NCBI RefSeq assembly: GCF_945859705.1
Contig: NC_079134.1
Location: 85,702,973 to 85,766,972 of the forward strand
Origin: Episyrphus balteatus
Lineage: Eukaryota; Arthropoda; Insecta; Diptera; Syrphidae
Length of the DNA: 64,000 bases
Direction of reading: 5' to 3'
Shown here piece by piece: positions 25,515 through 37,346 of this stretch (position 1 is the first letter of the stretch; each line of letters starts with the position of its first letter). The position numbers and the translations under genes are program-made. The notes under the pieces were generated by a model. It made no database searches. It saw only the letters and a program-made list of their open reading frames with translations, and had not been told where the DNA came from.

Positions 25515-26144
25515 ATTTGTGTGTCAACGGATATATTGACTCCGTAGAAGAGAACATGGAATGATGGAATTTACTTGAAATCCAAATCGTCTAATAAATT
25601 ACAAATGTAATTGGATTTCTCAAGTCTTAAGGATGAATAAGAATATTTCAAATAAAATAAGTAGCAAGTGTTCCGAACACTTTAAAATGTCATTCATCGA
25701 AAAATTTTTGGAACTATTTAAAAGAATGTAAGTCATAAAAAGAGCAATTAAATGCAGAGAGTATATTTTTCCAGTGTTCAAAATACGACTACACTTATTA
25801 ACTTAACCTATTAAAGTAGAAAAGATTTGAAATTACATAATAAATTACAAAGTAATTTGATTTTGAAGTCTTAAAATGAACATATAAGACGAACTCCAAG
25901 TCATAAAATATATCACCATGAAGGAAAAAGCAAGCAAACTGATTCTTAGCATTTTAAAAATTATAATAAAACTTAGAACTGATTACCGTGACGAGAATAA
26001 AAATCGAAGAAATTAGTTGGAGAATTCCATACTTGAAAAATGATACTTAAGAACTCTACTCCAGTTTTTTAAATCATTAACCGAGTTTACCATAAAAAAG
26101 AATAAAAATGCCATTCCCACGATGAACACCATCTCTTTGAAGAG
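25515..26144. other. Polinton left leader, no gene seen
   Basis: AT-rich sequence between the terminal repeat zone and the first gene. No supported frame; it leads into the TATA box at 26145. Confidence 0.5.
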
Positions 26145-26180
26145 TATAAAACCTGGTCATTCGAAAATTTCAAATTCAGT
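26145..26180 (+). promoter_or_regulatory. Core promoter: TATA box and initiator
   Basis: TATAAAA at 26145-26151 and an arthropod-type initiator TTCAGTT with its A at 26178 are 33 bp apart, the normal TATA-to-start spacing. The reading frame begins 61 bp after this A. The same arrangement occurs before the ATPase gene. Confidence 0.6.
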
Positions 26181-26238
26181 TGTCTTTCAACACCCAAAAG
26201 TTCGGTATTAAAATTTTAAATTTTTTAAAAAACTCGAG

Positions 26239-26742
26239 ATGTCATCAATCCTCAACAGAATTCGACGAAACGCCAATGTCTTCCAAGATATTAAGAAGCC
26301 TCGACTGTCAATGAGCAGATTGACGTTAAAACAGAAATACAATATAGTGAAAGCTATACGTGAACCAACTCCCTATGGGCCGCAAATCCTTCTCGAGCTG
26401 GAGGATATAAAAGTATTCCTCCCGAAAAGGTGTAACCTGCAATTCAACGACGAAGACATTGCAGATTTGCCAAAACTGGTATTAGAAGTGGTAGAACCCT
26501 ACGGCTCCACATTCAAAATCGATTTTCACGATAAAAATCGAGACAACAACATAGAAGAAGAAGACGAAGAAGAAGAATTACAACAAGAACAACATCAAGA
26601 ACAGGAGCGACGTAGAATTCGTGAGGAGTTGCAGAAAGAGTTGCAAGAAAAGCTGGCGAAAGAAAAAGTAGAGGTAAACCAGCCACCCATCGAAATTACC
26701 AACACACAAAAACATATATTTTATAAATCTTTATATAAATAA
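26239..26742 (+). CDS. Small OB-fold-like protein, possibly single-strand DNA binding
   Basis: An intact 167-codon frame with its own TATA/initiator promoter and an AATAAA that overlaps the stop region. Residues 28-95 hold a compact domain with YGPQILLELEDIKVFLPKR, a pattern I associate with small proteins encoded near Polinton polymerases, possibly an OB fold. Residues 105-150 are almost all Glu, Gln and Arg and should form a charged helix. Its place directly before the polymerase gene suits a replication accessory role. The function is inference; I do not recognise a named family with certainty. Confidence 0.65.
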   Translation: MSSILNRIRRNANVFQDIKKPRLSMSRLTLKQKYNIVKAIREPTPYGPQILLELEDIKVFLPKRCNLQFNDEDIADLPKLVLEVVEPYGSTFKIDFHDKNRDNNIEEEDEEEELQQEQHQEQERRRIREELQKELQEKLAKEKVEVNQPPIEITNTQKHIFYKSLYK

Positions 26743-29700
26743 AAAAAAAAAAAAATTGATCTTATTTTAAAATGAATTCTGTTTTGTATTATTTATTTGG
26801 TTGTTTTGGTTTTTTCTGTTGTCGTTGCTCAGATTTTCACTAAAATTCTTTTGCTTTCTGATTGTTTTTCGGTTTTAGTTTTTTTCAACAACATTTTGTT
26901 TTTTCTGTTTGTTAATTTTTCTAGCGAATCCAAATAATCAGTGACTTGGAGTCGCGAGTGAAGCGGTTTGATTTAAAGAGTCGAAAAATCCAGTTCAAAA
27001 TCAGACCCATTCCAGAAAAAGAGGAACCAACGTCATGGATTAGAGAAGCAGTGAACGACATGTTTAAACATGCGCTAACAGGTCTTAGCCCTGAAGATAA
27101 AGTGGGAATCACTTTTAGCGGTAAGAGTTTCGCAGCTGAACGAGGGAACGGGTGGATCAATTTTAAGGATTGCTCAAATTTGAAATTCAGCGATGTATGG
27201 GAGATGATTTCGAAGATCTTTCAGAGCAATTCGGAAGGAATAAGCACCGATGATTTTTCTCTCACCATAACGTCGGTTAAACTCCCTTCAGGACAAGGAA
27301 AAACACAAAGTGGAAAATACAATACATTCACTGAGGAATGTATTAAACGCCGAGGAATAATAAACATAAAAAATAATGACAATTTGTGTTTGCCTCGAGC
27401 CTTAGTTGTCGGCAAAGTATATGCAGACAACGAAAACTACCTTAAGGTGAAAGTCAGACGAGACATCGGGAAAATTCAAACCCAAAAAGCCCTTAAACTT
27501 GTAGATGATGCACACATAACAGTACCGGCTGAAGGTTGTGGAATTCCGGAGTTAAAAATATTCCAAAATCATTTGAAGGAATATAAGGTGACTGTGTACG
27601 AGTATGGATCAAAGGGGCAGAAGGTGATATTTGAAGGATTTCCCACTCAAAATGGCAAAGAAAAAAAAAGTATTAATTTACTATATAATGACAATCATTT
27701 TAATGTAATAACGTCGTTAACTGCAGCATTTTGTTGTGGCTATTATTGCGAAGAGTGTCATATTCCATATAATTCAAAAAATCAACATAAATGCCAAAGA
27801 TCTTGCCCGCAATGCCAAAACACACCAAGTTGTTCCAGAAATGAAAAAGAAGTTTTATGTAAAGACTGTAATCCAAACTTTAGAGGAAAAAGCTGTTTCG
27901 ACACTCACAAGGCGAGTAACTCAACAGGTAAAAATTCAATTTGCGAGCAAATGAAAAAATGTATTTTATGCCTTAAAACATACGGAGCAACTCGTCAACA
28001 TATCTGTGGTGAATACTTCTGCAAAATGTGCAGTAAGCATGTAGAAAAAGAACATATGTGCTATATTCTCCCTGATAACAGGATACCCGCATATAAAGGA
28101 ATCCTGTACATCTTTTATGATTTTGAGAGTCGACAGGAAAAAGTAATAGGAGAAAAAATGTTAACCATTGGAAGCGAAACATCAGTAACTCCAGTAAAAA
28201 TGCATGTACCGAATTTGTGCGTTTTTCAACAAAAGTGTGATCAATGTTTTGATGTTCCAAATTTGCACTTTTGTCAAAAGTGTAATTTATCGCTTAACAT
28301 CATTAAGGAAGAAGAAGATATAGAAGGAAATGTTGTGGCTAAATTCTTGAAACACATACTTAATGTTCGGCAAAAGTTTAAAAAAGTAATTGTAATAGCA
28401 CATAATGGGCAATCATACGATCATCAATTTCTGTTAAATTACATATTGGAATAACCCCACAATTAATAATGCGAGGCAGTAAAATTATATTAATGGAAAT
28501 TGCAAATGTCAAATTCCTAGATTCGCTAAATTACTTTCCGATGGCTCTGTCAAAACTACCAAAAGCGTTTCAACTTTCACCCGTTTTTAAAAAAGGATAT
28601 TTTCCTCATTTCTTCAATACAAAAGAAAATGCTAAATATATTGGAAAACTCCCTGCAATGGAATATTACAGCCCCGATTCAATGAAAACTGAAGATCGAG
28701 ATGAATTTTTAAAATGGTATGCAGAGCATCAATACGATAATTTTGATATGGAGCGTGATCTTGTGGAATATTGTATTAGCGATGTTAAAATTTTGACTGA
28801 GACTTGCCTAAAGTTTAGACAACTGTTCCTAAACCAAAGCAATGTTGAACCATTTTTGGAAGCAACAACAATAGCATCAGCTTGTAACCTTGTGTACAGG
28901 CGTAACTTTCTTCAACCAAATACTATTGGAGTTATACCCAAAAACGGATATAGGTGTGTAGATAATCAATCCACACCTGCAATCAAATGGTTGATTTGGG
29001 AGCAAAAAAAGCGAAAAATTGATATCAAGCATGCCGCTAAAGGAAGAGAAGCAGTTATAAATGGAGTTAAAGTTGATGGTTTTTGTGAAGAAACCAAACA
29101 GATTTTCGAATTTCATGGTTGTTTTTATCACGGTCATCCTGCTTGTTTAAAACATACACGTGACGAACCTCTTTCAGAAGACAAATACGACACCCTGAAC
29201 CACAGATATGAGAGAACTTTAGCCAAAACAAAACGATTAAGATCATTTAATTACGAAGTAATTGAAATGTGGCACTGTGAATTTCAGACTCTACAAAAAT
29301 ATTTAAATGATGAAGAACTAGATTTCTTAAATAATCACCCGTTAATACAACACACCTTTGAATCCTCGCGATGCTTTCTACGGTGGTCGGACAGGAAACA
29401 CATTTAATTACTACAAATGTAAGGAAGGAGAAAAAATAAAATACATAGACGTATGTTCTCTTTACCCATGGGTTTGTAAAAATGGTAAATTTCCTATTGG
29501 TCACCCAAAAATTCACACAGCCAGCGATGAAATTTGCTCTACTATGAAACTCGAAGGTGTAAATGGCCTTGTTAAATGCAAAATACTCCCCCCAGAAAAT
29601 TTATTCCATCCGGTTTTACCCATGAAACAAAATAATAAGCTGATGTTTTCCTTGTGTAGAGCTTGCAGTAGTGAAAAAAATCAAGAACAAATCTGCACTC

Positions 29701-30119
29701 ATTCTGATGATGAAAGAGCATTACTTGGAACTTGGGTGATCGAAGAAGTTGTAAAAGCTGTTGAAATGGGATATAAGTTACTTGCTGTTTTAGAAATTTG
29801 GGAATATGATGTGACTCAATATAATCCAAATACAGGTTCTGATGGTCTTTTTACACGTATGATGAATACTTATCTAAAAATAAAACAACAAGCATCAGGA
29901 TGGCCGAGTACATGCATGTCTGAAGAAGATAAAAACAAATATGTTGCTGATTTCCTAGATAAGGAAAATATAGACTTAGAATTTACTGAAATTGAAAACA
30001 ATCCGGGAAAAAGATCACTAGCCAAACTAATTTTGAACTCTTTTTGGGGTAAATTCGGCCAACGGGAAAATCAACAAAAGACTTGCATTTTGATTAAACC
30101 TTCAGATCTGTTTCTATTA

Positions 30120-33100
30120 CCCGAATAGCACAGATGGGTTTTAATTTGGCAGATGTAACTCCAGGAAAACAATCAAATTGTTTTCCATTAATTTCAGAAA
30201 CATATTCTTATACAATATTGTAACCCAAACAGCCGCATTTCCCCTCTTGATTTGCAACAAATTTGTTTCAATTGTGTTTTATAAAGGTTAAATTTTGTTA
30301 TTTCTTGGTCTTATTTGTGTTTTCTGAACTAAAAACATGTTTCATGAAAGTGAACCTAATAAGTGTGCAACTATGAATGAAGTCAAACATCAGCTTTACT
30401 TATGTTGTAGAAATGTTAAAGAAAGTAGTGACTTTTATTATTTTGGATAGGATTTGTTATAATTAAATGAAAATTTTGTTTTCGAAAACATCTAAAAAGT
30501 TTCCCAAAAGTTATTATTCTAATTCTCATAAAATGTTTATGTCTTATGATGTTATAAAAAAGATACAAGTCTAAAGTACTAAATCAATATAATACGTATA
30601 ATAATTATGATTGAAAATGAAAGTTTTAGTCGTTTATGAACGGAAATTGTAATGCGATTACTATTTTTATCATAAAGATTAATGTTTTGCCTCTATAAAA
30701 ATCACGCGCCACATAAATTATTGAAATTAGAGAAATAAATTGAAAATTAACGAATAATAATTTTTTGTATTTAGGTATAAAAGTTGGAAAAACACTGGGT
30801 AATGTTAGAAAATGGAATAAACATCCCTTTCCACTGAAATTTAATATGAAACAGCAACAAGAATATGAAAAATCATTTTAAAATTCATCACGTTAAATCA
30901 TTTCGAATTTTGATGGAAGTCAAAATGGCGCTTGTTGCAAGAAACCAAACTAAAACAAGAGAATTTCAAATTAAAACTTTCATGTTATTAAACATATAAC
31001 TTGAACAAAATAGAAACTTAATGTTGTTAAACAATCCCTTTCAACCATTTAACAATTTTGGTGCAACAGAGAAATATGCTAGTTTATAGTTTATACTTTG
31101 TCAGGCTTGCCATGGGTATTTTTTGTTTACATTTTTCCTATTTTCCACTTTAAGTGTGTTTTTATTTTAAGTCACATTAAACCTTCAAATTTTGATTGCC
31201 ATCTTTTTTAAAAACACAATAAATATGAAATTAATAAAAAACAAAATGGCTGCAATCACTTTCGATTAAAAAAACGTCTGACTTTCTAGGCATCTATTGA
31301 AATATGGAACGAATTGTTAAAAAAATATCAAAATTAGAAATGACTTTTATATGTGAAAATTTAATTTTTTATTATGTTGGTATTTGTAATAATATTAAAA
31401 TATTTTTGTTTTTCCATCCAGAAATCTACAATTTTTGTTTTCTGGCCTGTAAATTTGTTTTATTGTCTTAGGCAACTCTGGCATATAATAACATTTCGTT
31501 TTGCTTCCATGGATTTACAACTAAGTACTACAACTAGCATCATCTGTCAAAATGGAATTAACAAAAACTATAATTCGGAGCACCAGAAACATAACTATAA
31601 TATCATTTGGAACTCGTTGTTGTTTCAACTTCAATACATAAAAAAATGTTGTAATTCTAGTTCTATATTTGTTAAACCAAACTTTCAAAAACTTAAGTGT
31701 AATAAAAACTCTAGAACGAAAAACAAAACAGTTGAGCTACAGTCAGTGTCAGTAAAAAGTTAACAGTTTACATTTAAAATTCTTTTTTGTCTAAGTTTTA
31801 TTCATGTGTTGCTACTTAATGATTTTTTTAACATTAAACCGGTTAAATATTTGTATGAAAACGTGCTAAATGATTTCGCATGATAATAATTATTATTATA
31901 ATAGTCTTAGATTTGAGAGGAATTGCTCTGCGATATGTTTTTTTTTTATGTTTTGAACAAATATGATAAAATAAATTCATATACGTAACAATAATAATTG
32001 AAGTAGCTAGGAAGGTTTTTTTTTCTTTGAAAACCAATTAATGTGAAACTTTCATTAGACGCTGACTGTATATCTTAATGTTGTAGATGAAAAAAAATGG
32101 TTCCTTGACAGTTTGGTTTCACCAAACTGTTAATAAACCAGAATAAAACAAAAAACACTGGGTAAAGAAGAAGACAACAAAACATAGAATCGACTGAGTT
32201 ACATTGATGTTTGATTCTTGTATCTGAAAACTTTTCTTAGTTTGACATTTGCTAAGCAAAACTATTGAAAAACCAGCATAAAACAGAAACATCCCTGAAT
32301 GACAAAGATACAAAATCATATTTACTATTAAGTTACATTGATGTTTGAATGTTATATTTGAATCAGTTCTTGATTTGGCATATGTTTAATCAAACTATTG
32401 GTAAACAAAAACAAAATAAATACATTTAAACATGAAATTGTATACACTTCATATTATGTTATAACAACGATTAAGTGCTTAATTCTATGACCGTTTATTT
32501 GTTGTATGTTGGTTGTTTTGTTTCATTAAACTGTGGAACAATAACTAAAATAAAACAAAAACACCACTTAAGAAGGGATATGCCTGTATACTAGGGTGGA
32601 TCGATTTTGTTTTTAATATTTTGATATAAACCATTGATAGAATGTTATCAAAAAGGTATGACTAACTGAGTGAAAAATAAAAAAAAAAAAAAAAAACAAT
32701 CAACTTTTAAATACTTTTTTGTTAACAAATACCTTAACTAATCATGGAAATGGAGAGCTAAACAATTCATGTTTTTTAATTCATAACGCATTTGTTCAGA
32801 TTTTTCCTAGAGTGAGAATTAAAAGTCAAATATAACTTTTCTTTCATATTTTACACTCAGTGACAACTTTTTATAAATGCCCGAAGTCAAAAAAAAAAAA
32901 AAAAAAACTTAAGTTAAATCGACCCACCCTAACGCTCAATAAGGAAGTTCAAGTATATTTGTTTAATAAAGACATCGAATAAAATGTAGATTGTAAAGGG
33001 AAATAAAAAAATTAGTGCTTTCTTAAAAATTGTATTGTTGGTACAAAAAATGATTTTAATTTGTCTTTTACCAACTACTTGAACCATTCCAATGTTATTT

Positions 33101-33545
33101 AAATATTTTGTTCCATCCTTAAATATTCTAATTAGTATCTTAGTTTGAGTGATGTTGTTAAATCGTTTTTTATGTATTTAAAATTATTCAAAACTAAAGA
33201 TTTTAATTGAGTTACTCACTTGTTATAAGAGAATGCTGCATAAAGGTTTTATCAACATTTTAGTTGAAAGAAACCAAAATCGAAATTGAATAAGAGTAAA
33301 TATAACTTTTTACCAACTTTTAACTTGGAGACTTGTTTATAATATCTAAACAACATCAGATTTTTTAAAGAAACAAGTTTGAACTTAATTAAAACCTATA
33401 AACAGCATTTCGAATAAAAAAGTTTCAAACAATTTTTTGGGTACAAAAATAAAACTGAGTTACAACGGCATTCGTTTCAGATAACCTCAGTATGATACAA
33501 ATGCAACAAAAATCTTGTTGCAAATCGTATTTTGTGCTATTCGGG
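30120..33545. mobile_element. 3.4-kb non-coding element with TA duplication inside polymerase gene
   Basis: Ends CCCGAATAGCACA and its exact inverse (13 bp), with TA on both sides (30118-30119 and 33546-33547). Removing the element and one TA brings the polymerase frame together without a gap, which confirms the ends. TA duplication suggests a Tc1/mariner-like origin. The interior is very AT-rich and has no convincing gene; at about 32110-32450 there are two or three imperfect ~165-bp units sharing AGTTACATTGATGTTTGA and a motif near ACAAAAAACACTGGGTA. The longest frame, 129 codons at 31374, has no recognisable motif. Confidence 0.85.
32593..32930. mobile_element. 338-bp MITE with AGGGTGGATCGATTT ends
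   Basis: Inverted ends AGGGTGGATCGATTT and AAATCGACCCACCCT, related to the ends of the palindromic element at 22993-24330. Lies inside the 30120-33545 insertion, so it is a third nesting level. Two long A-runs inside; no gene. Confidence 0.7.
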
Positions 33546-34179
33546 TACTTACTCATCCTTCTATTGAAGTTTTGTATATATTACCAATTAATGAAAACAA
33601 TATTGTGGTTAATTTTGAGTTGAAAGAAGAAGCCGCTGACTCTCTTCCTACTGTTAATGTTTGTATTGCCTCTTATACAACAACACAAGCACGTCTAAAA
33701 CTGTACACTTACTTAGAAAATTTGAAAGAAAGAGTTCTCTACTATGATACTGACTCTGTTATCTATGTAAGTTGTCAAGGAGATATCGACCCACCTACTG
33801 GGGAATTTATTGGTGATATGACTGATGAGTTAGAAAGCTATGGTGAAGGATCACCGAATTTGTTAGTGGCGGTCCAAAAAATTATGCCTACAAAGTCTTT
33901 AGCACAAAAGATAATGTTGAACACGTTGTATGTAAAGTAAAAGGCATCTTTCTGAACTATGAATCATCTCAAAAAATTAATTTTGATTCAATCAAAGAAG
34001 CAGTATTACAATTTTCTGTAGAAGATGATGAAAGTATAGTTATTAAGTCTAATAACATAAGACGAACAAAAGAACATCAAGTGGTTACTGTGGAAGAGGT
34101 TAAAACATACAAGCCCAAGGCCGAAAAACGTCGCTTCCTCTTTGATCATAGTTCCGTTCCGTACGGTTTTAAAAGATAG

Positions 34180-34270
34180 TATTAAAGCTTATGAAATAAA
34201 AAAAAAAGAAAATATGTATTTATATATATAACACAAGTTTTGTTTTATTTATAAAAAAAAAGTATTTATA
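34180..34270. terminator. Convergent polyadenylation region
   Basis: Polymerase (+) and the next gene (-) end 91 bp apart. AATAAA on the plus strand lies near 34193; TTTATT at about 34241-34246 gives AATAAA on the minus strand. No further gene fits here. Confidence 0.6.
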
Positions 34271-34753
34271 TTACAACAATTTTGCTTCTCTTATGAACTT
34301 GCTTAAAAGATAAACATTTTGAAGGGCACAACATTTTCCATGGTTTAGGCATTTTATTTCATTAGGATAAATTTTTCGGAGTTCCTTTAAATTTGGACAG
34401 TTGGAGATATCTTCTAGGTTAATAACATCCAGGTTTTCACTATTAAGTAATTCTCTAAGCCATTGAGATTTTTCTGTTCCTTTAACGTAAACAACTCCAG
34501 CTTGGATTTGTTTTCGAGGAAATATCTTTACTTGAGAAAAATTTGTAAGCCCTCCATTCCACGTTATTCCATGATAATTTTGATATAGCCAATTTGCTTG
34601 CCTTTTAAGTGATGTGGATAGAAGATTAAAATAAGATGGAGGATTAACAATGAAATGATGATGGTGGTCATTATGAAGTACAGCTACTTCTTTCACTATG
34701 AAGCCATTGTTAAATTCTCCAAATCCTTGAACGTCTACAATAAAGGAATTCAT
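34271..34753 (-). CDS. Conserved Polinton protein of unknown function (DVQGF protein)
   Basis: The likely protein starts at the ATG at 34753 and has 160 residues: MNSFIVDVQGF near the start, then FIVNPPSYF, NYHGITWNGG, VVYVKGTEKSQWL and KCCALQNVYL. I know this pattern from insect and aphid proteins encoded in Polinton-like elements, with no assigned function. Early Asp, central His/Lys and late Cys/Asn blocks might reflect a degenerate RNase H-like or DEDD nuclease fold; that is a guess. A longer in-frame reading to 34984 adds 77 residues rich in Thr-Lys-His, but these come from the repeat-filled end of an inserted hAT element. That element sits 7 bp upstream of the ATG, so the native promoter is displaced. 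Confidence 0.7.
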   Translation of the reverse strand: MNSFIVDVQGFGEFNNGFIVKEVAVLHNDHHHHFIVNPPSYFNLLSTSLKRQANWLYQNYHGITWNGGLTNFSQVKIFPRKQIQAGVVYVKGTEKSQWLRELLNSENLDVINLEDISNCPNLKELRKIYPNEIKCLNHGKCCALQNVYLLSKFIREAKLL

Positions 34754-34845
34754 GTTTAAGTAGGGCTGTAAAAGTAACGACAAAATGAGTACCCGCATGT
34801 ATACGTTACTTTTGATACTAGTAGCCGCATCAATAATATGGTTAC

Positions 34846-35030
34846 TCGTTACTTTCGTATGCTTCGTATTTTTCGTATATTTCGTATGTTTCGTGTGTTT
34901 CGTATGTTTCGCATGTTTCGTATGTTTCGTTACTTTCGTTACTTTCGCATGCTTTGTACGTTTCGTACTTTTCGTATATTCCATGTATTTGATCGTATGT
35001 TTGGTATTTTAAGTATGTTTCGTACGTTGG
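34846..35030. repeat. Short tandem repeats near TTTCGTATG
   Basis: Roughly fifteen imperfect units of 8-12 bp related to TTTCGTATG and TTACTTTCG make up this end of the hAT element. They give rise to repetitive translations in several frames that are not genes. Confidence 0.8.
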
Positions 35031-35284
35031 TATGGGTGAAAAAAATTTTTTTTTGAATAAAACCAAAAACGATTTGTATAATCTTAGCTACATTTTAAGG
35101 CCATAAACATTAATTTAAGTTACTTCGTTCTCATGTTATAAGAGTTTGAAGGTAGCTATACTGATTTTTTTTCGATTTTTTTTTATCAAACATGGAAACT
35201 TTTTTTTATTTTTTTCTATTTTTTCGACAAAACTTTGGTAATTTTTTGTTTATATCCGTTCAGTAATCTTATTACAATTCTTTA

Positions 35285-36697
35285 CAGTGCCGGTTTAAGC
35301 ACTACCGGCGCCCCTGGGCAAGATTGCAAGTGGCGCCTCTAAAAAAAAAATTCATCTAAAAACAATTTTTTAAAATCACGAAAAAAAGCAATAGCAGATT
35401 ATGTCTTACCTCTCATATACTTGTTAATGCATTTATTAAAAATGTGCAGTGTATTAAATTAAAAAGGTTAACTTAAAAAACAATTAATTATTCATGTCAT
35501 TTAGGCTCAATTGACAAGACTACCTTTATCTCTGACTTTTTTGTTTAAACACATTTAAAGATTAGGTACAGTTGGTTTTATTTGAACAATATTTTTTCAA
35601 AAACTTTTTCAACTAGGTACATTAATGTCATTTTCGATTGGAATCACTCAATGATTCACTCATTCTGAAATCCAATAAAAAACTTTGAATCGCTTCCACC
35701 CAATTCTAAAATTTAATATCTGTATTGGGGAAAAATCAAATATTTTGTTTTTGTTTTTTCACTAGGAGAATAAAAAACTTGCAGCACGCTTCTTAATGAT
35801 TCCAGGCGCTTCCGGACGGCCAATCGAAAACAACATACCTTTATAAGTATAAGGTTTGTTCGTTGTGAGCTCTAGGGCACTCTGGGTCGCTCCGAATTCG
35901 TTGTCAAGCGTTTTTTGTAGCTCTTTTTTCAACCAGAGTTATTTCCTCTGTGTTCGATGTTCGCTGATGAAACTTAAGCTCTGAGGTGTTCGATGTAAAA
36001 TGAAAACCCGAGAAACTCTGATTTTTTTCACAGTTAATTGAAATGACTTAGAGTGCTCTGGAGGGGGGAACAACGAACAGACCTATTTTTTATTCTCACA
36101 CACAAACGTAGTTTTTATGAGAAATGGAGAAGCTGTCAATTTTTGGCATTTCTGGATTTTGGGTTTTCGGGAAATCGGGATTTTGGGATTGTGGGTTTTC
36201 GGGATTTTGTGTTTTTGTGTTTTCGGAATTTAGGGTTTTCTGGATTTTGGGCTTTCTGGATTTTTAATTTCGGGATTCTGTCCGTCTCCCTTCTCTTTCC
36301 TTATTCATTATTATAGGGGCACCTTTGCAAAAATTAAATTGTTAGGAGGAATATTAGGATTGCTTTAGTCTTTCAAAAGAAATTGGGGCGCCTTGTTCTT
36401 CAAAGATGAACGAAGATTTTGGACACCATTGTCCTTCCGGAAGCCAAATAAATTAACCCAAAATTGGGGGGCGCCTTCATTCTTCAAAAAGTTTAGGACA
36501 AACAATACGAGCGCCGTTGAAAATGTAAAATAGAAAAAAATTGGGCGCCTTTGTGAATGTAAAAAAAAAAAACATCGATTGGAAAGACTTCGTTATTTAT
36601 ACAACTTTTGTAAGAGTTCGGGGCGCCTGCGGCGCCCCTCAATTCTTGCGCCCCTGGGCGACGGCCCAGGCTGCCCCCCCCCCTAAAACCGGCTCTG
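35285..36697. mobile_element. hAT-like element with 8-bp duplication ATTCTTTA, nested
   Basis: Ends CAGTGCCGGTTTAA and TAAAACCGGCTCTG are imperfect inverses. ATTCTTTA flanks both sides (35277-35284 and 36698-36705). CGCCCCTGGGC blocks occur just inside both ends. The middle (36140-36270) is a degenerate TTTTGGGATT/TTTTCGG tract. No coding region. Confidence 0.88.
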
Positions 36698-37346
36698 ATT
36701 CTTTAGAGACCTTTATTTCAAAAGTACATCACGCAGATCTCGGAATATTAACACTTCAATGCAACCATGTCGGACAATTTTTCATTTTTTTTTCTATTGA
36801 CAGTGATTTTCAAACCTCGTTTTCTCGGCCTTTTTTTTAGTTCAAAATTTTGCACTGAAAATAAACAATTTTTTTCAAAAACCAAAACACTTCTGTACAT
36901 TCTTTAGCTATAATTCAAGACCATTAACAAAATGGGTCATAAACACATTGGTTGCGGCGTGGGTATATTTCGGCCACATAGAGAAAATACTAAAACGTCT
37001 CTTTTGATGTTTGATATTGATCGATAACTCAACTATGCCTTGGCACTACTTTTTTTATCGAGACAAAAGTAAACTCCAGCTAATTATCAGGAGTTAGCAT
37101 TCCGACTACGGTAACGATATCGGTACGAGATGCTAAATGCGACAAATTGAGTGTACTTCAGTACCCAGTAACGAAACATGCGAGTAACGATACTGTTTAG
37201 AAAGTAACGTTTCGTTACTCGTTACTGAAGCAAATACCCGCATTTTAGTAACGAATACATACGATTTGCTACAGCTCTATGTTTAAGATATGTTCTCGAT
37301 AAACTCAATTGTTCTACTGACAAGTTTATATATAATGACAGTACAT

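Larger units (their letters stand above)
26925..34179 (+). pseudogene. Protein-primed DNA polymerase B with OTU-like N-terminal region, broken
   Basis: Replicates the element from a protein primer. Coding segments in order: 26925-28450, 28451-29355, 29356-30119, 33546-33860 and 33865-34179. N-terminal OTU-like signs: a Cys in DNLCLPRA and a His in YNDNHFNVI, followed by a Cys/His cluster (CEECHIPYN...CQRSCPQC). Exonuclease motifs: YDFES, NGQSYDHQF, YCISDVKIL. Polymerase motifs: A (DVCSLYPWV), B (KLILNSFWGKFG), C (YYDTDSVIY). Damage: no ATG at the front (the frame opens at 26925 after a stop; TTG at 26946 stands where a start might be, or a TTTTTCTAG acceptor at 26924 points to a lost upstream exon); one-base frameshifts near 28450, 29355 and 33862; a 3.4-kb insertion at 30120-33545 between motifs B and C. 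AATAAA follows the stop at about 34193. Confidence 0.93.
34761..37279. mobile_element. Non-autonomous hAT element with 8-bp duplication TGTTTAAG
   Basis: Ends TAGGGCTGTA and TACAGCTCTA fit the TAGRG form of hAT termini. TGTTTAAG flanks both sides (34753-34760 and 37280-37287). Subterminal GTTACT/AGTAAC-type motifs are dense at both ends, as in hAT elements. No transposase gene remains. A second hAT-like element (35285-36697) lies inside. Confidence 0.88.

Noticed and set aside
31374..31763. 129-codon frame inside the 30120-33545 insertion
   Set aside because: No motif, composition like the surrounding AT-rich DNA and no relative recognised.
34785..35066. Several 70-75-codon frames full of Phe/Arg/Met or Thr/Lys/His repeats
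   Set aside because: They are readings of the ~10-bp tandem repeats at a hAT end, open in several frames at once because of the repeat, not genes.
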